A stretch of 54,764 nucleotides of DNA from Acinetobacter rathckeae (GCF_015627125.1 NZ_VTDO01000011.1:1-54764), one strand, 5' to 3'. Numbered from the stretch's first letter, positions 44,087 through 54,583 are shown. Program-made: numbers and translations. Notes: generated by a model not told the origin, from the letters alone.

Positions 44087-45877
44087 ATGAATACGGCCAT
44101 ACAAGCAGCTTTAGACCATGCGGTGCAAACGCTCATTGCACAAGACATTCTGCCTTCTGAGTGGAAAAATATTAGCCAACTTACACGCACTAAAGACCGC
44201 AGTCACGGTGACTTCGCGTCAAATATTGCAATGGTGGCATCAAAAGCTGCAGGTATGCGACCACGTGATTTAGCAGAGAAAATTCTCTCGGCTTTGCCAC
44301 AAATGTCTGAAATTAGTAAAGCTGAAATTGCAGGCCCTGGATTTATTAATTTCTTTTTAAATGCAGATGAGCGCTACGCCGTACTTCAGCTCATTCAAGC
44401 CGAAAAAGATAAGTTTGGCCAAAGCCAAGACAATAAAGACGAGCGTGTACAAATTGAATTTGTATCTGCCAATCCAACCTCAAGCCTACACGTTGGACAC
44501 GGTCGTGGTGCAGCATACGGCATGACCATCGCCAATATTTTAGAGGCAACAGGTGCAAGCGTTGAACGTGAATACTATGTCAATGACGCAGGTCGTCAAA
44601 TGGACATTTTGGCCACATCGACCTATTTGCGTTACCTTGAACTGTGTGGGCAAAACTTAGTTTTCCCTAAAAATGCATACCAAGGCGACTACGTCAAAGA
44701 AATTGCACAAAGCATCATTGACCAAGATGGCCAAGACTATGTGTTTGCCGTAGCTGACGTTTACAACAATGTCCCTGAAGATGTGCAATATGCCGAAGAG
44801 CTTGATGCTGAAGGCAACAAAGTCATTCTTTCTGGCGACAAAGAAAAACACATTGATGGTTTAATTGCCAACGCACAACAACTGCTTGGCCCGAATTACC
44901 GTATTTTCCACCAAGCCGCTTTACATGCCATTTTAGAAGACATTAAAGATGACTTAGGCGAGTTTGGGGTAACATTTAACCAATGGTTTAGCGAAGCAAC
45001 TTTAGCCGACAAAATAGATGAAGCTTTAGAAACCCTTGAACAACGTGGTTTCTTATACGAGCAAGATGGCAATATCTGGTTTAAATCGACAGCATTTGGT
45101 GATGAAAAAGATCGTGTTGTTAAACGTCGTAATGGGCAAGCAACTTACTTTGCCTCAGACATTGCTTATCATTTAAATAAGTTACAACGTGGCTTTACCC
45201 ATTTAGTCAATATTTGGGGCTCAGACCACCATGGCTATATGACACGTGTGAAAGCAGCCATTGATGCATTAGGCTATGACTCATCAAAACTGACCATTTT
45301 ATTGGTGCAGTTTGTTAGCCTATGGCGTGGTGGTCAAATGCTACAAATGTCTTCTCGCTCTGGTCAATTTGTCACGCTTCGAGATTTACGTAAAGAAGTG
45401 GGTAATGATGCTGCACGTTTTTACTACGTCATGCGTAAAAGTGAACAACACATTGACTTTGACTTAGACCTTGCTGTTTCGCAAAGTAAAGACAATGCTG
45501 TGTACTACATTCAATATGCACATGCACGTATCTGCCGTATGCTCGAAAAAGCACAAAATACCGCTGTAGCCTTTAATCTAGAAGAAGCTCAAAACCACGT
45601 TGCGCGCCTAGATTTAGCAGCAGAAGAAGCCATTTTAGCGAAATTGGCCGCTTACCCAGAGATCATTCGCCGTGCAGCAAGTAGCTATGAGCCACATCAA
45701 GTCGGTAATTACTTAAAAGAACTCGCAGCACTCTTTCATGCATGGTATAACGAACATAAAGTACTCAATGATGACTTAGCACTTACCCAAGCACGCTTAT
45801 TGCTTTCGGTAAATGTTCAACAGGTACTTCGCAATGGCCTCACGCTACTTGGCGTATCTGCACCTGAAAGCATGTAA
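44087..45877 (+). CDS. argS: Arginyl-tRNA synthetase
   Basis: 596 residues. Class I synthetase that charges tRNA-Arg. The N-terminal additional domain begins NTAIQAALDHAVQTLI; the HIGH-type motif is SSLHVGHGRGAAYG near residue 130; the KMSK equivalent is replaced by the QMSSRSGQFVTLRDL region near 420 as usual in many ArgRS; the C-terminal anticodon domain ends LLGVSAPESM. It precedes a SPOR gene with an 18-base gap. Confidence 0.97.
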   Translation: MNTAIQAALDHAVQTLIAQDILPSEWKNISQLTRTKDRSHGDFASNIAMVASKAAGMRPRDLAEKILSALPQMSEISKAEIAGPGFINFFLNADERYAVLQLIQAEKDKFGQSQDNKDERVQIEFVSANPTSSLHVGHGRGAAYGMTIANILEATGASVEREYYVNDAGRQMDILATSTYLRYLELCGQNLVFPKNAYQGDYVKEIAQSIIDQDGQDYVFAVADVYNNVPEDVQYAEELDAEGNKVILSGDKEKHIDGLIANAQQLLGPNYRIFHQAALHAILEDIKDDLGEFGVTFNQWFSEATLADKIDEALETLEQRGFLYEQDGNIWFKSTAFGDEKDRVVKRRNGQATYFASDIAYHLNKLQRGFTHLVNIWGSDHHGYMTRVKAAIDALGYDSSKLTILLVQFVSLWRGGQMLQMSSRSGQFVTLRDLRKEVGNDAARFYYVMRKSEQHIDFDLDLAVSQSKDNAVYYIQYAHARICRMLEKAQNTAVAFNLEEAQNHVARLDLAAEEAILAKLAAYPEIIRRAASSYEPHQVGNYLKELAALFHAWYNEHKVLNDDLALTQARLLLSVNVQQVLRNGLTLLGVSAPESM

Positions 45878-45895
45878 TAAAAAAAGGAAAGACTC

Positions 45896-46474
45896 GTGTT
45901 TGGAAAAACGCAACATTGCATTTCTGAAAAACCAAAACATCCTAAACCTGCCCTGCTCCCCGCATGGGCAGGCACAGCGGTCGTGTTTTTTATTTTAATG
46001 TGTATTGTTGTTGGGTTTGCCTTTTGGAAACCTTGGGCTCCTGTCAACCCAAACGTGGTAGACAGTAAACAAATGGCCCAAGAAACCAACCATGACTATC
46101 GCTTTTATGAGCAACTTCCAAAACAACAAGTCACTCCTATTCCTGAACAAGCTGTACCTAAGTCACAAATCAATACCGACAGTATTATTGTATCTGCACC
46201 ACAACAAATGGCCTCTGACCCAGCCACTGCCAAAGATACACCAACAACAGCCTATTTTTTACAAATTAAAAGCTTTAGTGACCCAGACAGTGCAGATGCT
46301 CGACGTTCAGAAATTTTAATGAATAAACTGCCTGCCAATGTCATCACGCTCAATGAGCATGGGCACACATGGTATCGTGTTGTTTCTGGGCCTTATTTAA
46401 CTCAACAAAATGCCCTCAATGCTCAACAACTTTTACAAAATAGTGGTATAGACTCTATTGTGGTCAAAAACTAG
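45896..46474 (+). CDS. SPOR-domain cell-envelope protein (FtsN-like)
   Basis: 192 residues starting at GTG, preceded by AAAGGAAAG at suitable distance. A single N-terminal membrane helix (about residues 25-45, GTAVVFFILMCIVVGFAFW) is followed by a Gln/Pro/Thr-rich linker and a C-terminal SPOR domain (YFLQIKSFSDPDSADARRSEILMNKL; GHTWYRVVSGPYLTQQNALNAQQLL). SPOR domains bind denuded septal peptidoglycan, so a role at the division site is likely. The argS-SPOR pair is likely an operon. Confidence 0.9.
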   Translation: MFGKTQHCISEKPKHPKPALLPAWAGTAVVFFILMCIVVGFAFWKPWAPVNPNVVDSKQMAQETNHDYRFYEQLPKQQVTPIPEQAVPKSQINTDSIIVSAPQQMASDPATAKDTPTTAYFLQIKSFSDPDSADARRSEILMNKLPANVITLNEHGHTWYRVVSGPYLTQQNALNAQQLLQNSGIDSIVVKN

Positions 46475-47383
46475 TTAAGTACGCTGTTTGAAGCCATGGC
46501 ATACTCGCTCAAAAGGCACAAAGAAAATGGCATTACCCACTAAAATACATACAATACCAATCACTGCATTGCTCTGCCAAATATAACCTTCAAAGTAGGT
46601 TGCCAATAATAAGGCAATTAAAGGAAAAATAAGGGTGCTATAGGCCGCATTTCCTGCACCAATTCGCCCAATTAAAAAGAAGTAGGCACAAAAACCAATC
46701 ACTGAACCAAAAATTGCCAAGTAAAGAATGGCTAATAATGACACTGTTTTTAATGTAGGAAATACATCATGGCCTTGTAAAAGGCTGATCAATAACATCA
46801 CCAATGCACCATACGACATGGCATAGGCAGTGGTAGACAATACAGGGTTGCCCTTTTTCTGATGATATAGACTCAACATATTGCCTAAAGAAAACCCATA
46901 CGTCCCCAGTAAGCATAAAGCAATCGCTTTTAAAGTATCTAGTTTAAAATGTGTCCCTTGTAGGTCATGCCAAAATAACGCAATCATGCCTAAGAAACCA
47001 AAACTCACTGCAGGGTAGAAACGAAGCCTAATCGGTTGCTTAAAAAACAACTTACTATTTAGGGTGTTAAATAATACCGCCATAGAAAAAATAACAGCCT
47101 CTAAGCCACTATTAATATAATCAACTGCAGTATAAAAACAAAAAAAGTTAAAGCCAAAAATAAAACACCCTTGTAACCCACACCAAAGATGATCTTTTAA
47201 CGACAACTTTACCAGTTTTTTTGTGGTAGCTAAGCCTAGCAATAAAATCATTGCCGCAATAAAAAAACGCCAAAACACCGCAACTTCAGGTGCAATCAAA
47301 CTACTTTGCTGTAGTGTAATGGCACTCCAGGTTGTGCCCCACAGCACAACCACCAACGCATATAAAAAGACATTTAATTTCAT
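46475..47383 (-). CDS. EamA/DMT-family transporter
   Basis: 302 residues from the ATG giving MKLNVFLYALVVVLWGTTWSAI, a typical EamA start; the longer frame to 47518 adds 45 unlikely residues. Ten membrane helices in two EamA repeats are visible. The substrate is unknown; many relatives export amino acids or metabolites. It is divergent from an AraC-type regulator gene, which is often the local regulator of such exporters. Confidence 0.88.
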   Translation of the reverse strand: MKLNVFLYALVVVLWGTTWSAITLQQSSLIAPEVAVFWRFFIAAMILLLGLATTKKLVKLSLKDHLWCGLQGCFIFGFNFFCFYTAVDYINSGLEAVIFSMAVLFNTLNSKLFFKQPIRLRFYPAVSFGFLGMIALFWHDLQGTHFKLDTLKAIALCLLGTYGFSLGNMLSLYHQKKGNPVLSTTAYAMSYGALVMLLISLLQGHDVFPTLKTVSLLAILYLAIFGSVIGFCAYFFLIGRIGAGNAAYSTLIFPLIALLLATYFEGYIWQSNAVIGIVCILVGNAIFFVPFERVCHGFKQRT

Positions 47384-47537
47384 GCATACATCTACCAAAT
47401 ATTTATTTTTATTGTATATACACTGCCAAAAGAAGCTTATATATTCTTGCGATGCACTAACATATTCTTGCTTTTTAAAGCTTAATAACCATATGCTTAA
47501 AACAAAATAATAAATCATATTTTATGAGCCAAACATC

Positions 47538-48413
47538 ATGCACTACCAAACATTAGACCAATTACAGCGCTTCAAAGCACAATTACTCAACACGGTAAAA
47601 ATTGGCTCGGGTATGCAACTGGCACATTGGTCAAACAACCAAGATCAGGTACACGTCTGTAGTGACCACCATACGCTGAGCCTTTATGTAAGAGGAGGAT
47701 ATGATACTTACCGCAAAACCAATACAGGTTGGGAAAATGGTGGAGCACCTGACCATTTTTGCCTAATGCCACAACATACAGAATCAACATGGGATATACG
47801 AGGTGACCTCTCTTTTGTGCATCTATACTACACGCAACAACACCTAGAACAGGTCGTGACACAAATTTGGGATAAAGAACCTCGCCATATTCATCTGACA
47901 GAACAAAACTTTGTATTAGATGAAAAAATCACCTCTTTATATCGACAATTCATTACCAATAATGACTGGCAACAAGGTGAAAATCTCCTTGAAATGAGTA
48001 CAGCAGCAACGTTGCTACTCACGCATATCATCAAGCAATACAGTAATACATCTTGGCATGTACCACAGCTCAAAGGGGGGCTAAGTACAACTCAACGACA
48101 ATTTATTATTGAATGGATTCATCATCATTTAGATACAACACTCACCATCAGTGAGTTAGCACAGACTATTGGAATCAGCGAATACCACTTTGCCCACTTG
48201 TTTACGATCTCTATGGGAATACCACCACATCAATATGTCATGCAACAACGTTTAACCCAAGCGCATGCAGATATTTTAATGAATCATCAAACACTCACAG
48301 ACATTGCATTTAAATATGGTTTTAGCTCAAGTAGTCACTTTAGTTATCGCTTTAAAAAGTTTTTTGGCTATAGTCCATCGAGCTTACGGCAATCTAAAGC
48401 CAACACAGCATAA
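47538..48413 (+). CDS. AraC-family transcriptional regulator
   Basis: 291 residues. N-terminal cupin-like sensing half (HVCSDHHTLSLYVRGGYDTY; HFCLMPQHTESTWDIRGDLSFVHLYYT) and a C-terminal double helix-turn-helix of the AraC type (LTISELAQTIGISEYHFAHLFTISMGIPPHQYVMQQRL; LTDIAFKYGFSSSSHFSYRFKKFFGYSPSSLR). Divergent arrangement with the EamA transporter gene (155-base gap) suggests it regulates it. The effector is unknown. Confidence 0.93.
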   Translation: MHYQTLDQLQRFKAQLLNTVKIGSGMQLAHWSNNQDQVHVCSDHHTLSLYVRGGYDTYRKTNTGWENGGAPDHFCLMPQHTESTWDIRGDLSFVHLYYTQQHLEQVVTQIWDKEPRHIHLTEQNFVLDEKITSLYRQFITNNDWQQGENLLEMSTAATLLLTHIIKQYSNTSWHVPQLKGGLSTTQRQFIIEWIHHHLDTTLTISELAQTIGISEYHFAHLFTISMGIPPHQYVMQQRLTQAHADILMNHQTLTDIAFKYGFSSSSHFSYRFKKFFGYSPSSLRQSKANTA

Positions 48414-48496
48414 GGAGTGGCAACCACCATTTAACATGATTGCAATATATATATTCTAATATTCTTTTTTAAGATTATTTTAAGATTCAAAGCATC

Positions 48497-50044
48497 ATGC
48501 AAAAAAAACATCAATTATTTGCTCTTAGCATATTGTCACTCTCACTACTTTTAGTTGGTTGTGGTCAACAACATCTTGTCAGTCAAAATACGACTAAACC
48601 TGTAGCAAAACCTAAAAATATTATTGTACTCATTAATGATGGCGCAGGCGTAGGCACATGGGATGCCACTGCAAACTGGCAATATGGTGGTAGAGAGAAA
48701 ACACCATATGCAAATTTCCCTGCAAAATATGCTATGACAACTTACCCGCTTAATACATCAAAAAGCCCGACAAATAACTCTGACTCCGTTGTCAATTATG
48801 ACCCTCAACAAGCATGGGACACTACACCAACGCAATCAGAAAAACTGGCCGTAAAAGGTTACGAATACCTTTCTAAAAACCCAACAGACAGTGCCGCTGC
48901 AGGTACAGCCTTGGCTTCAGGTAAAAAAACCTTTAATAATGCCATTAACTATGACAATTACGGTAACCCAGTCGACTTTATTACTCTTACTGCTAAAAAA
49001 GAAGGCAAAGCCACAGGTGTCATTACCACTGTACCATTTTCACATGCAACTCCTGCCGCTTTTGGTGCACAAAATATTTCACGAAACAACTACCATGCCA
49101 TTTCCAACCAAATGCTCTCTCAAGGGCATTTAGACTTAGTCATGGGTACGGGAGCACCAGGTTATAATGTGAACGGAACACCATGTGAAGCTTTGGCAAG
49201 CAACGAGTCTAAAGTCGGTTGTGACGAAAAAACCAGAAGTACCTACCTCTCTAGCGAAGATTGGAACAAACTCACAAAAGGCCAATTGGTTGCTAAAAAT
49301 AATGCATTTGCATGGAACATTATTCGAGACAAACAAGACTTTGAAGCGCTTGCTAACGGTAGCAAAGTCTATACAGGCCCAATATTTGCCTCTCCAAAAA
49401 TTGCCAACACCCTACAACAAGCAAGACAAGTTGCCATTGTTGGTAAAGACGGTAAAAATCCATCAGGTGATGCTTACGTAAAAACAGTGCCAACATTAAG
49501 TGTGATGACAAAAGGTGCAATTAACCATTTAAGTAAAAACCCGAACGGCTTTTTTCTTATGGTCGAAGGTGGAGCAACAGACTGGTCAGCTCATACAAGC
49601 TCATGTAGCTCACAATGGAACTATGGTACATGTACAAACGAACCTGAATATGGTCGCCTGATGGAAGAGACCAAAGACTTTAATGATGCAGTTAAAGCAA
49701 CCATTGATTGGGTAGAAAAAAACAGCAACTGGAATGAAACGCTTGTTATTGTTACCACAGACCATGACAACGGTATGCCAATGGGTGCAGATGCAAATAC
49801 TAAACCATTCCAGCTCATTGAAAACAAAGGTAAAGGCAATCTACCAAAATTTAGCTTTAGACCTACAGGTGACCATTCAAATGCACTAGTACCATTATGG
49901 GCAAAAGGTGCTGGATCAGAACGATTTGCACATCAAGTCAAAGGGATAGATAAAGGCTATGCAAAATATACAAAAATGAATGATGGTCGCTACATCGACA
50001 ACACCGATGTATTCAATGTGATTGACCAAGCGTTAACAAAATAA
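48497..50044 (+). CDS. phoA: Alkaline phosphatase, lipoprotein-anchored
   Basis: 515 residues. Signal peptide ending in lipobox LLLVGCGQQ (lipidated Cys near residue 22). The PhoA-type active site is NPTDSAAAGTALASGKK near residue 133, with the nucleophile Ser of DSAA; the metal-binding DGAG near 48, TTVPFSHATPAA near 178, VEGGATDWSAH near 353 and VTTDHDNGMP near 417 follow. It would release phosphate from organic phosphates in the periplasm. No clear Pho box was found in the 80-base upstream gap. Confidence 0.92.
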   Translation: MQKKHQLFALSILSLSLLLVGCGQQHLVSQNTTKPVAKPKNIIVLINDGAGVGTWDATANWQYGGREKTPYANFPAKYAMTTYPLNTSKSPTNNSDSVVNYDPQQAWDTTPTQSEKLAVKGYEYLSKNPTDSAAAGTALASGKKTFNNAINYDNYGNPVDFITLTAKKEGKATGVITTVPFSHATPAAFGAQNISRNNYHAISNQMLSQGHLDLVMGTGAPGYNVNGTPCEALASNESKVGCDEKTRSTYLSSEDWNKLTKGQLVAKNNAFAWNIIRDKQDFEALANGSKVYTGPIFASPKIANTLQQARQVAIVGKDGKNPSGDAYVKTVPTLSVMTKGAINHLSKNPNGFFLMVEGGATDWSAHTSSCSSQWNYGTCTNEPEYGRLMEETKDFNDAVKATIDWVEKNSNWNETLVIVTTDHDNGMPMGADANTKPFQLIENKGKGNLPKFSFRPTGDHSNALVPLWAKGAGSERFAHQVKGIDKGYAKYTKMNDGRYIDNTDVFNVIDQALTK

Positions 50045-50064
50045 ATATTGAGTATTGTTAAAGC

Positions 50065-50100
50065 AATAAAGTGGATTCATAGTAATGAATCCACTTTATT
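50065..50100. terminator. Bidirectional intrinsic terminator after the phosphatase
   Basis: Perfect 15-base arms (50065-50079 and 50086-50100, core GTGGATTCA/TGAATCCAC) with a 6-base loop, flanked by A- and T-rich ends (TTTATTTATTTT on the plus strand). It sits between convergent genes. Confidence 0.9.
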
Positions 50101-50146
50101 TATTTTAAGCTAAAAGTGGCTGTCAGGCTGTTTCAGAAACTCAAGT

Positions 50147-50647
50147 TCATCCGCCTGTAGACTCTCGCCCTAAAACCTGATTACGGTGTGGATAGCGCCC
50201 AAAACGGTCAATAATTGCTTTATGCTTATACTCAAAATCTAAATTATTGGCATTACCCAGTGCTGTAAACAACACCACAGCATGCTCATGTATTTTTTTA
50301 GATTCACTATGCATAAATGGCATATACAAAAAAGCACGTTGTTGTGACGATAACTCCTCATCTACTTTTAAAGCGATCGCCTCTTGTGCCAAAGCCAAAG
50401 CTAATCCATCTTGAGCAAAAGCGTGTGCCGACCCTCTGAATAAATTACGAGAAAATTGATCTAATACAATAATTTCTGCCAATCTACCTTCTGCTGTTTC
50501 ACGCCAAGACCATAGCTCCGCCTGTTTTGCCTGATTATGCAATCCTGAAAATTGGCTAAAAATCGCCTGATCAAACTGGCTGTCTTGTTTAAACCATAGC
50601 GGTTGATGTCGCTCAGAGAACCAAAAGTCTAGAACATCATTCATCAT
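50147..50647 (-). CDS. DUF924 family protein
   Basis: 166 residues, slightly shorter than the roughly 180 common in the family. It starts MNDVLDFWFSERHQPLWFKQDSQFD, the DUF924 signature, followed by IIVLDQFSRNLFRGSAHAFAQDG and FLYMPFMHSESKKIHEHAV. The fold is TPR-like helical by family knowledge; the function is not known. It converges with the phosphatase gene across a terminator. Confidence 0.88.
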   Translation of the reverse strand: MMNDVLDFWFSERHQPLWFKQDSQFDQAIFSQFSGLHNQAKQAELWSWRETAEGRLAEIIVLDQFSRNLFRGSAHAFAQDGLALALAQEAIALKVDEELSSQQRAFLYMPFMHSESKKIHEHAVVLFTALGNANNLDFEYKHKAIIDRFGRYPHRNQVLGRESTGG

Positions 50648-50690
50648 ATATATCTAAACCCCACTTAAAAGGTCAATCAACATTTTTCTA

Positions 50691-51995
50691 TTAATGATCT
50701 TTCTCTAAATACTCGGGCTTCTTCGGCAAAGCCAAGCTACATAAGAAACAAATCACAAGCATAACAATCACATAGAAAAAGAAGCTATTCTCTACACCTG
50801 CAGACTTAAACTGCAAAGCAACTGAAGGTGCTGATCCGCCAAATAATGCGTTACCCACAGCATATGAAAAACCTACACCCAAAGCACGTACATGCATTGG
50901 AAACATTTCAGCTTTAATTAACCCACTAATAGATGTATAAAAGCTCAAAAGTAACATCATAAAGATAAGTAACACAGCCAGTAAAAAGGGTGAGTGAACA
51001 CTCATGGGCATTGCAACAGCCATTACAGGGTAAATACAAATCGCCAATGCTGCACTAAAAATCAACATGACTTTACGTGTACCAATCTTATCTGCCACTA
51101 TGCCAAAGACAGGTTGTATCACCATAAAAACAAACAATGCAGCCGTCATAATATAGCCTGCAGACTGTGCAGACACACCAACACTATTGGTTAAATACGT
51201 CTTTGAATATACTGTAATTGTATAAAATGCCAATGACCCAGCAGAGGTATATCCAACAACCAATAGAAATGATTTCCAGTGATTTTTAAGTAACTCACGT
51301 AAACTACCCGATGCTTTTTTACTTGCATCATCCTTGTCATCCACAGACAAAGTTTCTTCTAAGTGACTACGAGCCAATAAAGACAATAAAGCAGCACAAC
51401 CACCAATAAAAAATGGCAAACGCCACCAACCTGCTTCTAATTGCTGTGTCGTTAAAAAAGCCAACATAATTACGCTAAGCAAACTTGCTAAGAGTTGTCC
51501 ACCCGCTAAGGTCACATACTGAAACGAAGAGAAAAAACCACGTTGTCCTTTTAGCCCCATCTCACTCATGTAAGTTGCAACAGCACCGTACTCTCCCCCC
51601 ACAGAAAGCCCTTGTAGCAAGCGAATGACTAACAGTAAAAATGGTGCCCATAGACCAACTTGTTCATATGTAGGTAACAACGCAAACAAAAATGAACTCG
51701 CCGCCATAAAGCAGATAGATACGACCATCGACTTTTTACGACCATGACGGTCAGCAATACGTCCAAATAACCAACTTCCAATCGGACGCATAAAGAAACT
51801 GGCAGCAAACACCCCCCAAACATAAATCGACTTTGTCGTTGAATCCATATTCGGTGCAGTTAAAGCATGCGTAAAATAAACCGCAAAGACTGCATAAATA
51901 TAAAAATCGAACCACTCCACCAAATTACCAGATGCGGCTCCAACAATTCCCTGAATACGACTACGTTTTTCTTGTTCACTATAATGCATTGTCAT
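50691..51995 (-). CDS. MFS transporter, metabolite:H+ symporter (KgtP/ProP-like)
   Basis: 434 residues with 12 membrane helices. The start GIVGAASGNLVEWFDFYIYAVFA and the loop FGRIADRHGRKKSMVVS are hallmarks of the MHS subfamily, as is LLQGLSVGGEYGAVATYMSE. These transporters import carboxylates such as 2-oxoglutarate, citrate or shikimate, or compatible solutes such as proline/betaine. The substrate cannot be settled by eye. AAGGAAG lies 6 bases before the ATG. It is monocistronic as far as visible. Confidence 0.9.
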   Translation of the reverse strand: MTMHYSEQEKRSRIQGIVGAASGNLVEWFDFYIYAVFAVYFTHALTAPNMDSTTKSIYVWGVFAASFFMRPIGSWLFGRIADRHGRKKSMVVSICFMAASSFLFALLPTYEQVGLWAPFLLLVIRLLQGLSVGGEYGAVATYMSEMGLKGQRGFFSSFQYVTLAGGQLLASLLSVIMLAFLTTQQLEAGWWRLPFFIGGCAALLSLLARSHLEETLSVDDKDDASKKASGSLRELLKNHWKSFLLVVGYTSAGSLAFYTITVYSKTYLTNSVGVSAQSAGYIMTAALFVFMVIQPVFGIVADKIGTRKVMLIFSAALAICIYPVMAVAMPMSVHSPFLLAVLLIFMMLLLSFYTSISGLIKAEMFPMHVRALGVGFSYAVGNALFGGSAPSVALQFKSAGVENSFFFYVIVMLVICFLCSLALPKKPEYLEKDH

Positions 51996-52178
51996 ATTTC
52001 TTCCTTATTAAATGATAAATAAGATTTTACTTAATGGTCTATTTTGTAAGATTTAAGCAAAAATTGATATTATCCATTGGGCTATAACTATATTTCATCT
52101 GCCATTTGAAAACACAACATCTATTGAATTTTCATGTAAATATTGCACAATACTGCTTTATTTACAGGCCATGTATTT

Positions 52179-52895
52179 ATGCTTAAGAAAAATACAACAA
52201 CATTGAGTATATATCTGGCCTTTTTCACTAGCATATTTATTTTCAATTCAACACTCTACGCACAAGACTATACCGTCAAAGGCTTCGATGTTTCACACCA
52301 TCAAGGCAATATTCAGTGGAATAAAATATCACCACAGCAATACCAATTTGTCTATATCAAAGCAACAGAAGGTGGAGATTATCAAGATCCTAAATTTCAA
52401 GAAAACTGGCTAAATGCCAAAGAAAGAGGCTTTCATGTTGGTGCATACCATTTTTATCGCTTATGTAGTCTAGGAAAAGATCAAGCAAATAATTTTATTA
52501 AGACTGTACCCAATCAAGTCAGTAATTTACCACCTGTTATTGATATCGAATATGACAGTAAATGCATAACAACATATACAAAAGAACAGCTCAATCAAGA
52601 AATCAAAATAATATATCAATCACTTGCAAAGCATTATGGAAAAAAACCGATTATTTATACATCGAGTCGTTTTTACAACTTATTTTTAAGCCCTACATTT
52701 AGCTTTGCCCCATTGTGGATTCGACATTACCAAACTACGCCACCTATACTTGCAGATCAGCACAGTTGGTTCTTTTGGCAACACACAAAACAAGGGCGTA
52801 TTAATGGTATCGACGGTGATGTTGATATCAATGTTTACGCTGCATCACAAGATATTTGGGAAAACTACTTACATTACCTAGAAAAACAGCAATAA
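52179..52895 (+). CDS. Secreted GH25 lysozyme-family protein
   Basis: 238 residues from the ATG at 52179 (a TTG-started longer frame is rejected because this one begins with a signal peptide, MLKKNTTTLSIYLAFFTSIF, cleaved near LYAQ). GH25 motifs are clear: GFDVSHHQGNIQWNKI (catalytic-barrel Asp37), FVYIKATEG, GAYHFY, PPVIDIEYD (acidic catalytic pair) and GIDGDVDINVY at the end. It would cleave peptidoglycan glycan strands in the periplasm, for remodelling or against competitors. Confidence 0.93.
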   Translation: MLKKNTTTLSIYLAFFTSIFIFNSTLYAQDYTVKGFDVSHHQGNIQWNKISPQQYQFVYIKATEGGDYQDPKFQENWLNAKERGFHVGAYHFYRLCSLGKDQANNFIKTVPNQVSNLPPVIDIEYDSKCITTYTKEQLNQEIKIIYQSLAKHYGKKPIIYTSSRFYNLFLSPTFSFAPLWIRHYQTTPPILADQHSWFFWQHTKQGRINGIDGDVDINVYAASQDIWENYLHYLEKQQ

Positions 52896-52966
52896 GCCAC
52901 GTATAGACTTAACGCTCTGATTATTTCGTATTATCATGTTCACTATCTATGATAAAGAGTAAAAAT

Positions 52967-53323
52967 ATGAGTATTTCTCGACTACATAAAACCTCTAGAT
53001 TCTGTGAAGTTGCTATTTCTGGTGACCTTATTCATTTAGCAGGACAGCTTGCAGATGATACTTCTAAAGATATTACCTCTCAGACACAACAAACCCTAGA
53101 CAATATTGACCGTTTTTTGGCTGATGCAGATGCAAACAAACGTGATATTCTATCTGTGACCATCTACCTTAAAAATATAGAGACAGACTACCAAGCCATG
53201 AATGCTGTTTGGGATGCATGGATTGATCCAGAACACCCACCTGCACGTACATGCGTAGAAGCAAAACTATATGCTCCTGAAGTACTGGTTGAAATGACAG
53301 CCGTTGCTGTTAAATCAAAATAA
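52967..53323 (+). CDS. RidA/YjgF family protein
   Basis: 118 residues from the second ATG (MSISRLHKTSRFCEVAISGD), which is better placed for the AAAGAG site than the ATG 18 bases earlier. Family motifs: IHLAGQLADDTS, TLDNIDRFLADADANKRDILSVTIYLKNI and PPARTCVEAKLYAPEVLVEMTAVAV, where the Arg of PART and the Glu of VEM form the usual ligand site. RidA members hydrolyse reactive enamines/imines; this one looks like the YoaB/YjgH type. Confidence 0.92.
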   Translation: MSISRLHKTSRFCEVAISGDLIHLAGQLADDTSKDITSQTQQTLDNIDRFLADADANKRDILSVTIYLKNIETDYQAMNAVWDAWIDPEHPPARTCVEAKLYAPEVLVEMTAVAVKSK

Positions 53324-53324
53324 T

Positions 53325-53358
53325 AAAAAGGTCGCTATAGGTTATAGCGACCTTTTTT
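53325..53358. terminator. Bidirectional intrinsic terminator between ridA-type gene and cysK
   Basis: GGTCGCTATA and TATAGCGACC are perfect arms with a three-base loop, preceded by five A and followed by six T residues, so it works in both directions for the convergent genes. Confidence 0.93.
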
Positions 53359-53373
53359 ATAAACGAGAAAAAA

Positions 53374-54348
53374 CTATTCTTCAAACAAGCCCTCAAATAG
53401 TACAGAAGATAAATAACGTTCACCGCTGTCTGGGAGAACAACAACAATTGTTTTATCTTTGTTTTCAGGTCGTGCTGCAATTTCAGCTGTCGCTGCTAAA
53501 GCTGCACCACAAGAAATACCGACTAAAATACCCTCTTGAGTGGCACATTTTTTGGCCCAATCTATAGCATCTTGACTAGATACTGTAAGTACCTCATCTA
53601 CAATATTTAAATCTAGATTTTTAGGAATAAAGTTCGCACCAATTCCCTGAATTTTATGGGGTGCAGGGGTAATCGCTTCTCCAGATTTAGTCTGAGTGAT
53701 AATCGGAGATTCTGCAGGCTCTACTGCCACAGAATATAGTGGTTTACCTTTAACTCCCTCAAAATAATGAGAAACCCCCGTAATTGTTCCGCCAGTACCT
53801 ACACCAGATACCAAAATATCTACATCACCACCTGTAGCATCCCAAATTTCAGGTCCTGTTGTTGTTTCATGAATTTTGGGATTTGCTGGATTTTCAAACT
53901 GTTGTGGTAGAAAATACGTTTCTGGATTTTCGGTAGCTAAACGTATTGCTTCATCCACTGCGCCTTTCATCCCCTTACTTGGCTCAGTAAGTACAAGATT
54001 TGCACCCAATGCTTTAAGTACTTTTCTACGCTCTAAACTCATACTTGCAGGCATTGTTAAAGTAATTTCATACCCTTTGGCCGCCGCAACAAATGCCAGT
54101 GCAATGCCTGTATTACCACTCGTCGGCTCAACAATATGCATACCTGCTTTTAAAACACCTTGTTCTTCAGCATCTTTAATCAGTGCGGCTCCAACACGAC
54201 ATTTCACCGAAAAAGCAGGGTTTCGGCTTTCAATTTTTGCAAGTACCGTTGCGCCACCAGAAATAATACGATTAATTTTAACTAATGGCGTATTTCCAAT
54301 TGCATCTGCATTATTTTCATAAACTGCAATGCCTTTATTTACGGTCAT
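53374..54348 (-). CDS. cysK: Cysteine synthase A (O-acetylserine sulfhydrylase)
   Basis: 324 residues. It makes cysteine from O-acetylserine and sulfide using PLP. PLP Lys49 is in [15 protein letters not shown], the substrate loop is [13 protein letters not shown] near residue 75, the phosphate-binding [15 protein letters not shown] is near residue 190, and ISCGAALAA near 278. The type is CysK rather than CysM by length and the motif PAFSVKCR. Confidence 0.95.
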   Translation of the reverse strand: MTVNKGIAVYENNADAIGNTPLVKINRIISGGATVLAKIESRNPAFSVKCRVGAALIKDAEEQGVLKAGMHIVEPTSGNTGIALAFVAAAKGYEITLTMPASMSLERRKVLKALGANLVLTEPSKGMKGAVDEAIRLATENPETYFLPQQFENPANPKIHETTTGPEIWDATGGDVDILVSGVGTGGTITGVSHYFEGVKGKPLYSVAVEPAESPIITQTKSGEAITPAPHKIQGIGANFIPKNLDLNIVDEVLTVSSQDAIDWAKKCATQEGILVGISCGAALAATAEIAARPENKDKTIVVVLPDSGERYLSSVLFEGLFEE

Positions 54349-54583
54349 GTCAAATTCCCTTACTTATCACTGTTTTTTTGAATATTTTTAGTTTTAACAT
54401 GCTTAAGATCATGAATCAAAGTCTAATTTTGTATAAACATAGCACAGAGATTTATGAAGGAAAGTTTACTACAGCTCATTGGGTAAAGTATTTACCTAAT
54501 TTATAGTAAGAATGGCTCTGTATAGCCTGAGCATATTGCATCAATATGGTTAACTTTATTGATTAATTAATTTTTTCCAGCAT

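Noticed and set aside
53876..54322. 148-residue plus-strand frame inside cysK
   Set aside because: It is antisense to a well-conserved gene with all catalytic motifs and shows no protein features of its own.
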